Below, piece by piece: positions 35,301 to 47,134 of a DNA stretch of 64,000 nucleotides. The position numbers and the translations under genes were made by a program. This stretch comes from Setophaga petechia (Eukaryota > Chordata > Aves > Passeriformes > Parulidae). The notes below the pieces were generated by a model that made no database searches, was not told the origin of the DNA, and saw nothing but the letters and a program-made list of their open reading frames with translations. Where the stretch lies: positions 3,338,001 to 3,402,000 of the forward strand of contig JANCRA010000003.1 of the NCBI GenBank assembly GCA_024362935.1. Direction: 5' to 3'. Position 1 is the first letter of the stretch; every line of letters starts with the position of its first letter.

Positions 35301-36356
35301 TTCCACACTTAATCATTTATGTCAATTGTCCCTGTTCTATTTTTCATTAGGAAATTCAGAATGAAATATTTTATAAAATTGAGATGTGCACTCATGGTTT
35401 TAAAAATTACTATTTCCCACTTCATTATTTTGTTGCTTTTATTCCATGAAATAGGATAAGCTTTAGCAAAAAAAAAAAGTAACACCTTAACCTGAGTCTT
35501 AGTCTGAATTTGTAACTGCAGAAGACCTTCTAAAGTCAAAGTAGAAGTCAAATGTATTTTTTTTAATATGTTCTACTTTTCCAACATCCAAGTAAAGGTT
35601 TTTTTAAATAAATTAAGATTTCCTCCCATTTTTCCAGCAGAAAAACCAAGGGAAGAATTTTTTTCATTTCACTGTAGTGTAAAAAAAAATCTGAATAGCA
35701 GAGTAAGAGAATGAGCAAGAGAGGACCTTTCAGTTCTCTGGAAAACAGGGACATATTAGTTCAGACATTTAAAAAAACCCCTTGTGTATATCAATTCTTT
35801 TTCTCAAAATACATAATTAAGAATAAGAATAAATTTTCAACAAAACTAAGGATTTTCCCAAACACTTTTTATTTTATCTGAGTAAGTTTCTACAAGTTTT
35901 TTTTTCACTATCTCATTAACTCCCTTCATTTCTTCTTCCTCTCCACATCTGCCTTCAGCCTCTGCTGAACTCTTCCAGAAGTGATACAGTTTACTTTTTA
36001 TTTTGTTTAGTAGCTCAGCTGCCTCCCACCTGACATGACTCTAAGCTGTTTTTCTTCATTTTACTCAATATTGTTTGTAATTATTTAACCTAATTGATAG
36101 GATGCCTCCTCTGGGTAGAGCTGGTTGCCATGACACTGTAAGAAATTACTCCATATTTCTCCATTCCTGGATCTTCCTGAAGAATTTATGCAGAACATCT
36201 TCACCAGCTCCCTACCTTTGCAAACATCCATAAAAAATAATTAATGAGCTAATCCTTGAGGGCAGATTTCACTGGAATAATAGGGCTAAAATTGGGGGTG
36301 TTTTTTTGTAAAGCCTTCTTCTGCTGATAGTAACCAAGACTGCACAGCTTTATGCA

Positions 36357-36497
36357 ATCACAGAATTGTTTAGGTTGGAGAAGACCTTTGAGATCGTTGA
36401 GTCCAACTCTTCACCCAACACTGCAAGGCCACCATTAAACCCCAAGTGCCACGTTCACATCTACTTCAAATCCTACCAGGGATGGAGACTCCACCAC
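36357..36497 (-). mobile_element. CR1 LINE, 3' portion, interrupted by an LTR
   Basis: Antisense CR1 start: ATCACAGAATTGTTTAGGTT, GAGTCCAACTCTTCACCCAA, ending GGGATGGAGACTCCACCAC. The element resumes on the far side of the LTR at 37119 with CACCACTGCCCTGGGCAGCC, which is the expected next CR1 segment. Confidence 0.88.
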
Positions 36498-37118
36498 TAT
36501 CGGGACCCAGGACATCCCTCTGGCTGTCCTGAGCAGCCCAGACCCTGCCAGGGGGCTCAGACACCCTGGCACAGAGCCCAAAATGCCCCTGTGGTTTTGA
36601 TTATGACCTGTGGAGCAAGTTACCAACCTTAGATGAAGATCTGCAAGCCACGACAAATTAAGTAGGATGATAGTGAATTTATCATGAGGTGGAAAAGTAG
36701 ATTTTGGGGTTTTTTTAGAATGGGGGTTCAGAAGGCAAGTTGGAGGGATCTGGGCGTGTCCAGCCTTTCTCCTTCTTCTTCTTGGCCTCCATCTTCTGCT
36801 GTGATGTTGGCACTTTTAGATTGGTTTAGAGTAGAAGCTCACTGTCCAACATAGGTGATAGGTATTGGAAAGTTATTGCAAACATTGTATATGTAGTTTT
36901 TAGTATAAAGACTTAACACCACCCCGGGGGCAGGCAGAGTGCCTGGAACTGTCTTGCTGAGTGGACCTTGGCAGGACAGGAGGAAGAATTTTATAGATGA
37001 GATACAGTAAACAGCCTTGAGACCAAGAAATTAAGAGCTCTGACTCCTTCTTCAAGCGCCGGGCTGGGAAAGGCGTCTCATTTCTCAGGGTCACTCTGAC
37101 CAGTGAGAGACCCCAACA
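36498..37118 (+). mobile_element. Solo ERV LTR (family B) inserted in a CR1
   Basis: A 621-bp element from TATCGGGACCCAGG (first dinucleotide probably a decayed TG) to GAGACCCCAACA. It is flanked on both sides by CACCAC (36492-36497 and 37119-37124), a perfect 6-bp target duplication in keeping with an ERVK-like integrase. Visible parts: a CT-rich block with CTTCTTCTTCTTGG, a TATA-like AGTATAAAG near 36901, a GC-rich CCCCGGGGGC segment, and a degenerate polyA signal (CAGTAAACA) near 37005. I recognise this as a passerine LTR type from memory. No viral coding region remains. Antisense to KCNH5. Confidence 0.87.
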
Positions 37119-37588
37119 CACCACTGCCCTGGGCAGCCTGTGCCAGTGCTTGACAAACCCTTCCATGAAGAAATTGTTCCTAGTACTCAATCTAAACCTC
37201 TCCTGAAGCAACTTGACACCATTTCCTTTTCTCCCATCATTTCCTTTTCTCCCATCACTTTTTACCCAGGAGCAGAGCCCGACCCCCACCTGGCTGCATC
37301 CTCCTATCAGGGAGTTCTACAGAGTGATGAGGTCTTCCCTTGAACCTCCTTTTCTCCAGGCTAAACACCTCCAGCTCCCTCAGCTGCTCCTCATCTGACT
37401 TCTTCTCCAGACCCTTCCCCAGCTCTGTTCCCTTCTCTGCACACATTCCAGCCCCTCCACATCCCTCTTGAGATGAGGGCCCCAAACCTGGACAGAGGAT
37501 TTGGGGTACAGCCTCACCAGGGCCCAGCACAGGGGACAATCACTGCCTGGTCCTGCTGGCCACACTGCTGCTGGTACAAGCCAGGGTG
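37119..37588 (-). mobile_element. CR1 LINE, continuation beyond the LTR
   Basis: Continues the CR1 begun at 36357: CTGCCCTGGGCAGCCTGTGC, CTTTTCTCCAGGCTAAACAC, CAGCTGCTCCTCATCTGACT and GAGGGCCCCAAACCTGGACA, to about GTACAAGCCAGGGTG. Together the halves give about 610 bp of 3' UTR and distal ORF2. An 18-bp unit (ATTTCCTTTTCTCCCATC) is exactly duplicated at 37221-37256. Confidence 0.88.
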
Positions 37589-40500
37589 TGAAGGGACATG
37601 GGCCATGCTTGATGTGACAAGCCAAGGGCACCCAGAGGAAGGCAACAAGCAGTGAGGTGGCACAGCACCATCAGCATGAGGCAGCCCATGGGGATATGGT
37701 TTAGGAGCAGGCTGGGTGACAACTGAGTGCTTTTGCAAAACCCCCCCACCATTCACATCAAGTAAAATATGAAAGAAAAAAAATGCAGTTTACAGTACAC
37801 AGATGCCTAAGATGGAGCCTCACCCTAAAGGGTCAGGCAAGCTTCCTGTCACTGCAGCAATGTGATTTAAGACAGTGCATTTCAGAGCAGACATGAATGG
37901 CTGAGATGATTTTCAGAGCTCTGCAGCTCTTGAGGAGCTGTACAGCTACAGAAAAAGGGCCAACTTGAGAGGAGTTCCTGCAAAGAGCAGGGGCACAGCC
38001 AGGAGCTCCAGATTAATTTGTCATCCAACTTAGAAGAGTGATCCTTGGTACAAGTTCCTCTCAATTCTGACAACCTCAACCCCTCTGCCTGGCCCCTATA
38101 TCACTCCAAACTTTAATCCTAATTTTCTCACAAGCTCCTCTACCTCCTGACCCAGACCTTTCCAAAAGGAAAACATAATTTGAAAATTAATTTGAAAATA
38201 TGAAACGAAGCCAAAGTATGTTAAATACACACCAAGCAGCAGTCACAGCTCAATCCCTACAGTCCTGGCTTTGGACAGTGATCACACTGCTGATATTCCA
38301 ACCCTCTGGGCAATTATGAACAGTTTAGAGGACCACAGTTTGTATAAGGCCCTCAGAAATGCACAGCATGGACATAGTGTATTTGTCCTTGTGAATGTCT
38401 CTAGCAAAACAGAATATTAAGTATATTCATTATTTTTACTTACACACACCACTGGAGTTGTGGTTCTGCTCTTCAAAACTATGCACTCAATACTGCAGAA
38501 ATTATACAGATTGGGAATAGCCAAGCTTTGCACAGAAAGAAAAAATCCATTTGTTTTCATTTATACATTATTAAGAAACTTGCTGAGCAAAACCTGCTTT
38601 TATTGTTGTTGATGAGGATTCATTCACAGGGTTAGGATAAAAAGCTAATGAAAACTTAAGGAAAAAGTCAAATAACAAAACTGTATCTGAAGTCCTTGAT
38701 GTCATATCCCTTTCACACTTCAGAGGCATAAGGCTATTACGAAATTCCATTTTTTTAATTGTTATTTGGGGCAGATTCACACCAGATACAATAACTGACT
38801 TTTTCAGCTAATATATTTATTTTAATTTGCAAAACATTTCTGAGTGCTGCAACCAAAGTAACAGCAAATTAAAATTCTCAAAAGTTACAATTTACTGATT
38901 ATAACTAATAAGAGCTTGCTCATCTCTGGTCTCATTTACACAAAATAAATTTACAGTCCATTTCCAGGTTCCTCCCCTACAAGCAGTCAGCCAACAGCAA
39001 GTATTTCAAAGAACATAGACTCAGAGAGGTTGTAGGGAGGGGGAGAAATGATCCTTTTGACCCTGCTCAGAGCCCACAGATAATTTAAGCAAACCTGTGT
39101 CTACCCCATAAATCGCCTGCCACAAGCAGACATGGAGTCATTAATTGCTCTATAATTTGACAAGTAAAAAAAATAATGTCACCAAGACATTAATGAAGTA
39201 CACATGGCAAAGCATGTCCCCTCATGGTCTCCTAATTAACAGGTACCATATATATTTTTATATTTGCCTTTGCCATCTCCCTCAAAAATATGTAGAGATT
39301 GATATGGTTCAGACTTTCTTCTTCTCAGGAAGCTTTGATTTTGAGTCCAAATGGGAAAGAAAGAATAATTTTTAGATTTAAAAACTGTGGGCAGGTGGGG
39401 GTGGGTTATGGTGATAGGAATTAAAATTAAATCGGTTTTTCACTATTTTATATTCCACTGGGTAACATGAGACAATAAAAATCTCAAAGTTAAGGATGGT
39501 TAATGACAAAATTGATAGGTCAGTTTGTCCCATATGGAATTTACCAGCTCATAATGGAATGAAAGGGACACAGAGTGCTAACAAGGTTTTAAAAGATATT
39601 TTGGCAAGATCATTTAAATGCCTCCTTTTTTGACAAATTAGCTTCTTCTATTGAAATAATACTCTCCTTCAAAGATTTTAACTGCCTTTAATAATCTCCC
39701 AATTTGTTTGTTAGGAAGTGTTTTCTGCAATGCTCCATTGGTATTTGCATTCAGGGCATTCAGACTCCCAAGGGCCACACTGAATATCTGTGTATTGAAA
39801 CTCATGAGGATGTTCAGGCCAGTTACCACTGTGGCACAGTCCAGTACGAAATTACTATGAGCAATTTGAAAGCAATTGTTCATCCAGTACCTTGATTTTT
39901 CTTAACTACTGGAAGAAGAAAACTCTTCCCTTTTTGATCTCATGATCCTCACATGGGCTGAGATGACATCTGGGAAAGGCTACTGAGCACATTTACCATG
40001 ACTGATCCCCACATGATATTTTTCACTTTCCTTCAGAGAAAAATAAAAAATAGAACTTCTCAGTGCCAACTTCTAAAAATACACAGCAGAGTCTTTCAGA
40101 AGCAAGTCTATTTCTCACTATGTTTCACCTACTTTATTTCAAATAGAAACTGAATCATTAAAACTCCTCTTTGTTAAAATCATGACAGGGGCAGCACACC
40201 TGTCCACAGAGGAGCAGTGGCTTTGTCCTCTGCATGGATCTAAAAGATGACTTAATTCTGTCACTGTCACTGATGAACTGGAGGCTCTGGAGGCTGTTCA
40301 CCAGCTCTTTGTATCCAGCAGTTGGTCAGAGAAAAGAACATTACCCAGCACTTTCTTTTCCTAACTAAAAATAATTTCTAACAGGTTCTAAATTTATGGG
40401 CTTTACATTTAAATGACAAAAAGACAAGAAGAATCTGTATTAAGTGTAATGTCTTCTATTCAGAGAAGAGTGACAATAGATGTTCTGGAGGAAAAAAAGT

Positions 40501-43252
40501 TACATAAAACTGGAATCAGAAGAACCAAACTCCAGTGATTGCAGCAGTCCTTCCCTATGAGCTGACAGAACTTTTTAACAGTCCCTGGCTTGGAAGGGAA
40601 GGGAATGGAAAAGAGTGAAAGATGAGGAAGGAGGACTGAGACTAGACTGAAAATATTTAATATTTTTTCCTGTTGTTGGTAGTAACGGTTTTAGAATCTT
40701 TTTACTTTCGCTACATGAACTTTTCATGATCCATTCAAAATCGATACAGAAAAGCTGCCACCTATTTTGAGAACCCAAAAAGTGTCTGTATCCTGACAGG
40801 TTGACATTATCTGCATTGTTGGAGGTGCTGAATTAACACCACTCTGACAACAAAACCTCCTCACTGACTCCTTTGCCCCAGGCAACTCCAGAGACGTTTC
40901 TGGGAGTTGTGTATTGATTTTAGCACCAGCAGAAGTAAAGAGGAAATGAAAGGGAAAAGGCAAAAGAATTTAAATAGTGCTTTGCTAGCCAAGCACTATT
41001 TCTGACTGAGAAAAGAAATGACAAACTGGATGATCAAAGATTTTAAGAAGTCAGCTGCACTGGGATGGCAAGCACAGGTGCAATCTTCTCCTCTCTGCCC
41101 GTATCCACAACAAGCACCTGACCGTGGTTATTTTAAGCTGCCTGTTTTCAGCTTTTCCTCTCAAGAATCGTACTATAGCTGCTGCTTTGCCCACAAATAG
41201 CAGTAAACATGCAGTGAAAGGCATTTGACAAATAAAAGCCTATTACTTATGCAAAAAGTATACCTTTTTAAAAAAGGCAAAACATTATCTTCATTTTCTC
41301 CCTTCTTGGTAAGGAGTATAAAATGGCTACAGTGTTCTCAGATGTTTTTCAATTGCTTGTTAATGTACTCAACTGTTTTTGCAAAAGTTGAAAAATAAAG
41401 CCTTCAAAAGTAGGAAGCATTTGCACAAAAAACACCATCTTGATAATTTGATTTTTTCCAAGAAGCAGACTTTTTTTCAAGTCTTTTAAAATACCAATTT
41501 TGGAAGAAGCACTCCATTTAAAAAAATTTACTTTTTCTCCTAATGCAATTATGTAATTGTATTAAATGCTCTTAGTCACAGAATTATTTTTTTTCTAAAA
41601 AGAACCAGGGGGAAGGGTACTGCAGGCAAAACTGGTCTGTACAGGCAGCTTTGCTGTGATGCCAGAGCATTTCAGCATAAACATTCAGGACGCAGAATTT
41701 CACTTGGATGAGTGCCGTGCAAAGCGAAATCTGAATCATTGTTGGGGTCTTTGGACAGCGTGGAACAGAACCAGAGAAAAAACAGAAGAAGAAAACAAAT
41801 TTTAAGAAAATTCTGATGCCTGCATCATTGTGCTGCAATGAGGAATAACCCTGGAATTACTCAGAACCATCAGCTGCTTCTCTTTTTAATCTAAATATTC
41901 CCGAGTCACCTTGAATGCTGCTTTTCTGCAGAGACTGAGAGACTCAGCAAAGATATCAGAGGCACCAGGCAGAAGGACCTGCAATCAGTGGAGGTTGCTG
42001 AAAACTCAGAGGATGTGGGAAAGGGTTCAGGAGAGTGGCCAGGTCCTAGATGAGTGAGTTCACCTGGGAGAGAACACCTGGGGAAGAAACAGGCAGGAGC
42101 CAAGGGCAGGAAGAGAGACAGGCCAGAAAGGTGACCTGGAACCTCTGGAGGGTGAATGATGAGAGACTGAAATCCCTCAGCCCACAGATGGTTCTTCAGG
42201 GAGATTGTCCAAGGGAAAGAGATGCCCAGCCGCCCCTCAGGACCCAGGGGAGGGCAGTGACTCTGCCATGGGGAATCACCCCTGGCTCCTGTCAAAGAGC
42301 AGCTTCTGCCTCCAGCTGCACCTGTGGGGCTGGGTCCCAGATGGGCAGAGCATCCTGGCATCCACCCTGCCTTATAACCTTCTGTTTATGGGATTCCCAA
42401 CATTTAAATACTCACTGTGTTCAACAAGAAATCCACTAAAGCTTGAACTCATCTGACCATTTGCATAGTTCTGCCCCATGCTCCCAAGCAGGGAGCAGGG
42501 AAAAGGCTCCTTTTCCTGGACAGAATTTATAAGGTTTGTAGCTTCAGCCAGTGTTTGGAAGATTTGTCATGGTGGGGCATTTTTGTAACCTCTGGTGTTC
42601 ATCCTGCAAAACAAATCCTTGGAGAAAATCCTGTGGATCCAGTTTAGCTGTCCACATTCAGTCACCCTTGAAACTGGGTATTTATTATTGTCTTCAGATA
42701 ACACTCCAAAGCTAGTTTCCTTTCACTAATACATCTCTATTAAATTTCTCTGCTAATTAAAGAAGCCAAGGCCATAGCTAAGGAATTGAAAAGTACTCTA
42801 ATGGAATTACTACGCTGAGGTGGCTTGAATGTCATCATTTCCTTCTCCAAACATAGCAAAATCTTGACAATCACCTTAAAGACAAAGAGCAAGAATAAAC
42901 GCTGCTGGCTTTTTCAGGGGAAATATCATTATGGATATTATCACCCTCTGTGGTAACAGTAATACAGGCATTAAATATAGCAGCCTCAGTGACTGAAATG
43001 CCTGTAAAGCATCTGCCACAAGATAAAGCATAAAGAAAGCCCAGGGCTAGGAAACACCCTGGAAAACTGCAATTAAAAATCTACAGCATAACTAAGCTAT
43101 GGATTCCATCAGACTACAAACACAGTCCATTTCAACTCTTCTTCATATTTAAGAAATTATTATCTAAGCTACTTTAACATCAGATTATGCAGCATTTATG
43201 GCTTTGTCATAATATCAAAGATTCTTCTCACTGCAGTATTTCTATAAAATAG
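37589..43252. other. Intronic sequence, no recognised element
   Basis: About 5.7 kb of mostly AT-rich sequence. A more GC-rich patch around 42000-42450 opens overlapping frames on both strands (up to 151 codons) without any recognised family, which is typical of chance ORFs. No CR1 tail, LTR or RNA identified. Confidence 0.55.
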
Positions 43253-43639
43253 TGTCGCAGACATCCTCTGTGAAAAATCTTTTTTTTAGGATTTTTCCTG
43301 CTGAAACTGAGAAGTTTCAGCAACAAACGTAAACAATGGTTATCTGCTGCTGTGGAATGTGACAGATCCACCTGGGATTGGCCCATCTTGGATGTTTATA
43401 ATTAATGGCCAATCAAGGACCGAGCTATCTCAGACAGAGATCTGAGAGAGCTGCCTTTGTTATCATTCTTTTCTATTCTTAGCTTAGCTAGCTTCTGAGG
43501 AAACCTTTTCCTTCCTTTTCTTCTTAGTATAGTTATAATGTAATATATGTATCATAAAATAATAAATCAAGCCTTCTGAACATGGAGTCAACATTCTCAT
43601 CTCTTGCCTCATTCAAGAACCCCTGTGAACATGATCAAA
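43253..43639 (+). mobile_element. Solo ERV LTR (family A, copy 3) with target duplication
   Basis: A 387-bp element from TGTCGCAGACATCC to GAACATGATCAAA, collinear with the copies at 10815 and 31340 but visibly more diverged. AAATAG flanks it at 43247-43252 and 43640-43645, an exact 6-bp target duplication. AATAAA lies at 43561-43566. No internal region adjoins. Antisense to KCNH5. Confidence 0.88.
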
Positions 43640-46600
43640 AAATAGGGATTGAGTCTTTGCACTATCACATCATCTTAGGGAAGAGGTTAAATGATCCCTC
43701 AGCTTTACCCAGTGAACAAGGACAGGTTAAAGAGCCAGACCTGTCTAACATCAGGTCTCCTGTCTTTCACACCACTGCCTCTGTATTTAACAAATGAAAC
43801 ACAACTAAGACCAACACTAAAATGTAGAGTGCACTGACATCCCTGGTTTGGGGGAGTTTTTCCAAGGGTTTTTTGCATTACAGCTCTTCCAATGTATCAT
43901 CTTTGAGAGTCAATGTACTGTCAGGTATTTACTGTTTAAATTGCAAAGGCTGTTGGGTGCATACACAGCTGGCATTTAATTTTTTAAAAAGAGGATGGAA
44001 TTAAAAAAAGGAGAAGTGGAAGAATAGCAGACAAAAATCTTCTCTTTAATTAAAACCAGTGGTATTTAAATAATAATTGGGATAATTTGCACTGATGAAT
44101 TTTACCGCAAGTCAGGCAAGACTAAGGAACAGAGTAATTGGGATAAAAAGGAAGAAGAGGATGTTCAGGAACAAATTTGACAATCCATTTCCTCCTCTTT
44201 TTTGTTTGATACTCTTGATGAACATCTTGTCAGCAGTTTTAATACGTACCTCTAGAGCTGATCAAAAGCTGGGATAAGCAAATGGAGAAGTTGTAAAGCA
44301 GTAATCTGTGGGTTTTCCAGCAAAGTGAGAATAAAAAATAAACCAGCATTTGAAAAATGCCTTCCTGCTGTCAGTAGGAATAATTGCTTAGCAGTAGTTG
44401 AGCATCAAACCCCAAATTTACTCATATTAACCTTTTTCCCCCTATATCTTCTACAGAAGGTAGAAGACAAACCAGATCTTCACAGGGCCAAGAAAACAAA
44501 TTACTGCAATGCTGAGCTCAAGGCTATCCTGAAAACAGCTCTAGGCCACAGCTGCCCAACAGAACATCCCTGCAAAGCTGCTCTTGTGGATGCTGGGAGC
44601 CATTCCCAGCCTCCTGCACTCAGTCTGCCCTTGGAAAATCAACCCTGAGTATCAACCCTGAGTATCAAGGGTGGATCAGGACCTCCAAGCCTTACTGTGC
44701 TTGCCAGCCCCTGGACAGACAAACACAGAGCAACTTCCAAATCAAACTTACAAATAGCAGGATTATTTCCACAGAGTTAAAATCAGAAGGAAACAAAATA
44801 AAGAAAGGGATTGAGCACTCAAAGTGACACAATGTAAACAGCAGATGGTTTTACATAACTGGCAAAAGGGGAAAAGTAAAGGAAAAAACCCAAGCCTTCA
44901 TTAAAGGGGCTAAAATATTTTAGATTGAAGTCTCATTTTAAAAATTGATGCATCCTGAGAAGCTGAAAAGCTCAAAAGGAGAGAAATTTTAGGATGCACA
45001 AGCTTTCATCTCTCCATCCTCAGCCTCTGCTCAGTGCTGGCCAGTAAATCCATATTCCTGCCTGGGTTCAAATACAGGCACAGCACACTCAAACCCAAAC
45101 CTTTCTGGTACTCTCTGAGCCTCAACATCCAACTCTTCATTGCAAATCTTCCTAACTCAAATCCTCCCAGAGGACACTGCTGCAATAATATGGTAATCAC
45201 ATTTACAAGACTCATCACAGGAGTATTTTAATGTTCACCTAAGGCAATGACACCCCTAGTAAGGCTACTTGCCACTGCTTGCCAACATTTGCTGCCCTGA
45301 ATGTCTCATGATAACTCTGAGATCAGAAATCATTGGTTTTCCCTTGGAATGTTTTTGGGTATGTGCATAAAAGCATTTTCTAATTCTCTTCCCACCATGT
45401 CAACCTTTAATCAGAAACAAGGTAAGAAGGCACTGTACCAGATTCAAAGATGTGCTTACACAAAACTCCACTCAGCCTGGAGCCCTGGAGTGGAATTAGC
45501 AAAGGGATTAAAACATGGGGTTGAGGAACAGAATTTCTGATGGATTAGAATCCTGAGGTAAAGGAATAAACTTCTTCTCAAGGAGGAGGAGAAAGTGCCT
45601 TGAAATTCCCTCCTGCACGCTCCAAGATGAAGATGCTGACCCTCTCTTTTCCTTCTTTCCCCACTGCATTTTTTTCAGGCCAATAAAAGAACTGACAGAC
45701 TAAAAGCTCAGAACATTTCAATCTGGCTATGCTGGTTGTTTTATTTATGGAAATTTTAAAATTGAAATGGACTTATTTTATTATAAATAAAATAATGCAC
45801 TGTCCTTTCCATGAAGGCACTTCCACTGCAAACAAGCCCCTTGCACAGAACAACCATTCCAGTTTCACCCAGGTTTTAACATGAACTCAGGTCACTACTA
45901 ACACTCCTAAGTCTGGGCCCTTTTTCTTCCATGAGGTCTGGATGAGGAAAAGCACACTTCTCTGCCATTTTTCCCTTTTCCCTACTCTCTCTGAGTTTTG
46001 CTCATCCTTTTCTGAGGTGAGATCTCAGGGATCTGCATAAAACACACAGAAACGAGCTCTGCCACTGCAGCCACTGGAAAGAGGAGGCAAACTGAATTCT
46101 CCTCCTTGGAGCATTTAGCACAGCTATTTGGTACCTGTATTTCCTTAAAAGTGGGAGTCCTTTGCTTCTGAAATAAGTTTGCTGTACTCTCTATTAAGTG
46201 CTTGATTAATGGACAGCTCTGTAGGTGCTGACTACAAAAAGGTGGGGGTCTGTCCTTTGTGTGGGAAAAGTGTGCACCAGATTTTCCAGTGAAAAATGGG
46301 CAAGATTAAAGCCAAAGCAAACAGAATGACTGCTACGAAATGGGCCCAAAGTGCCTTTTTAATAGATGTTTAAAATGTCTCCAATATTCTGTACTTAAAG
46401 ACTTTGACAACATAATTCTGTGAAACAGCTTATTTATCCTGCATAAAGAACAGAGAGCACTCACCTCCCAAAGGAAAGAAAATACTTATGGCTGTTGCTG
46501 TGATAAATGTTTCAGACAACAGCAGAATCTCTCTCCTCTGCCAGCACAAAGAAACACAGGAAGGAGACCTCACATCCCAGTTCATTTACATGGATAGGAT

Positions 46601-46998
46601 TGGAAAAGAGGAAGAAAAATTCCTGACCATAATTAATTTTAACCTTTTCTAATTTCATCATGATTCATGTTCAAAAATATTTTCATTAACTAATCCACAC
46701 AGTACACTGAGCTACATACTTAGCCTAATTAGATTACAGAAATGGTTTTAAATCAGGAAGGTTTAATTAGCAACAATTATTTCCCATGCTCCATGCTATT
46801 TCCACTGCATGATGGGATCACATGGATTATTCGATAGCAAAACAAAACCCAGTATTTTTCTTGTAATTCCATATTCTAGTGTGCTGCACAACACAGACTT
46901 ATAGAAACAGATCAGTCATAAAAAATAACTCTGAGTTGAGAGATACTCACTTTTACATCTCAACATCACAAATACAACCTGACTAAAGCCAGCTTGGT
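43640..46998. other. Intronic sequence, mostly unique
   Basis: About 3.4 kb. A 13-bp tandem (ATCAACCCTGAGT, twice) lies at 44638-44663. No gene, RNA or known mobile element recognised. Confidence 0.55.
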
Positions 46999-47134
46999 GA
47001 GAGAGGAGAGAGAAAGAGAAAGAGAAAGAGAGAGAGGAGAAGAGAAGAGAAGAGAAGAGAAGAGAAGAGAAGAGAAGAGAAGAGAAGAGAAGAGAAGAGA
47101 AGAGAAGAGAAGAGAAGAGAAGAGAAGAGAAGAA
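46999..47134 (+). repeat. Pure purine tract with AGAGA pentamer array
   Basis: 136 consecutive A/G bases. The first part is irregular GAGAGG and GAAAGA repeats; from about 47037 to 47133 it is a regular AGAGA pentamer array of about 19 units. In KCNH5 pre-mRNA sense it reads as a long (UCUUC)n pyrimidine tract. Confidence 0.97.

Larger units (their letters stand above)
31719..36356. other. Intronic sequence with small repeat cluster
   Basis: About 4.6 kb. A TTTA microsatellite lies at about 32046-32067 and a cluster of short direct and inverted repeats at 32246-32339 (listed separately). Elsewhere it is AT-rich with homopolymer runs, and no gene was recognised. Confidence 0.55.

Noticed and set aside
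41906..42439. Overlapping 151- and 129-codon frames on opposite strands
   Set aside because: Both open frames arise from the same GC-richer patch and neither resembles a known family; stop-poor composition explains them.
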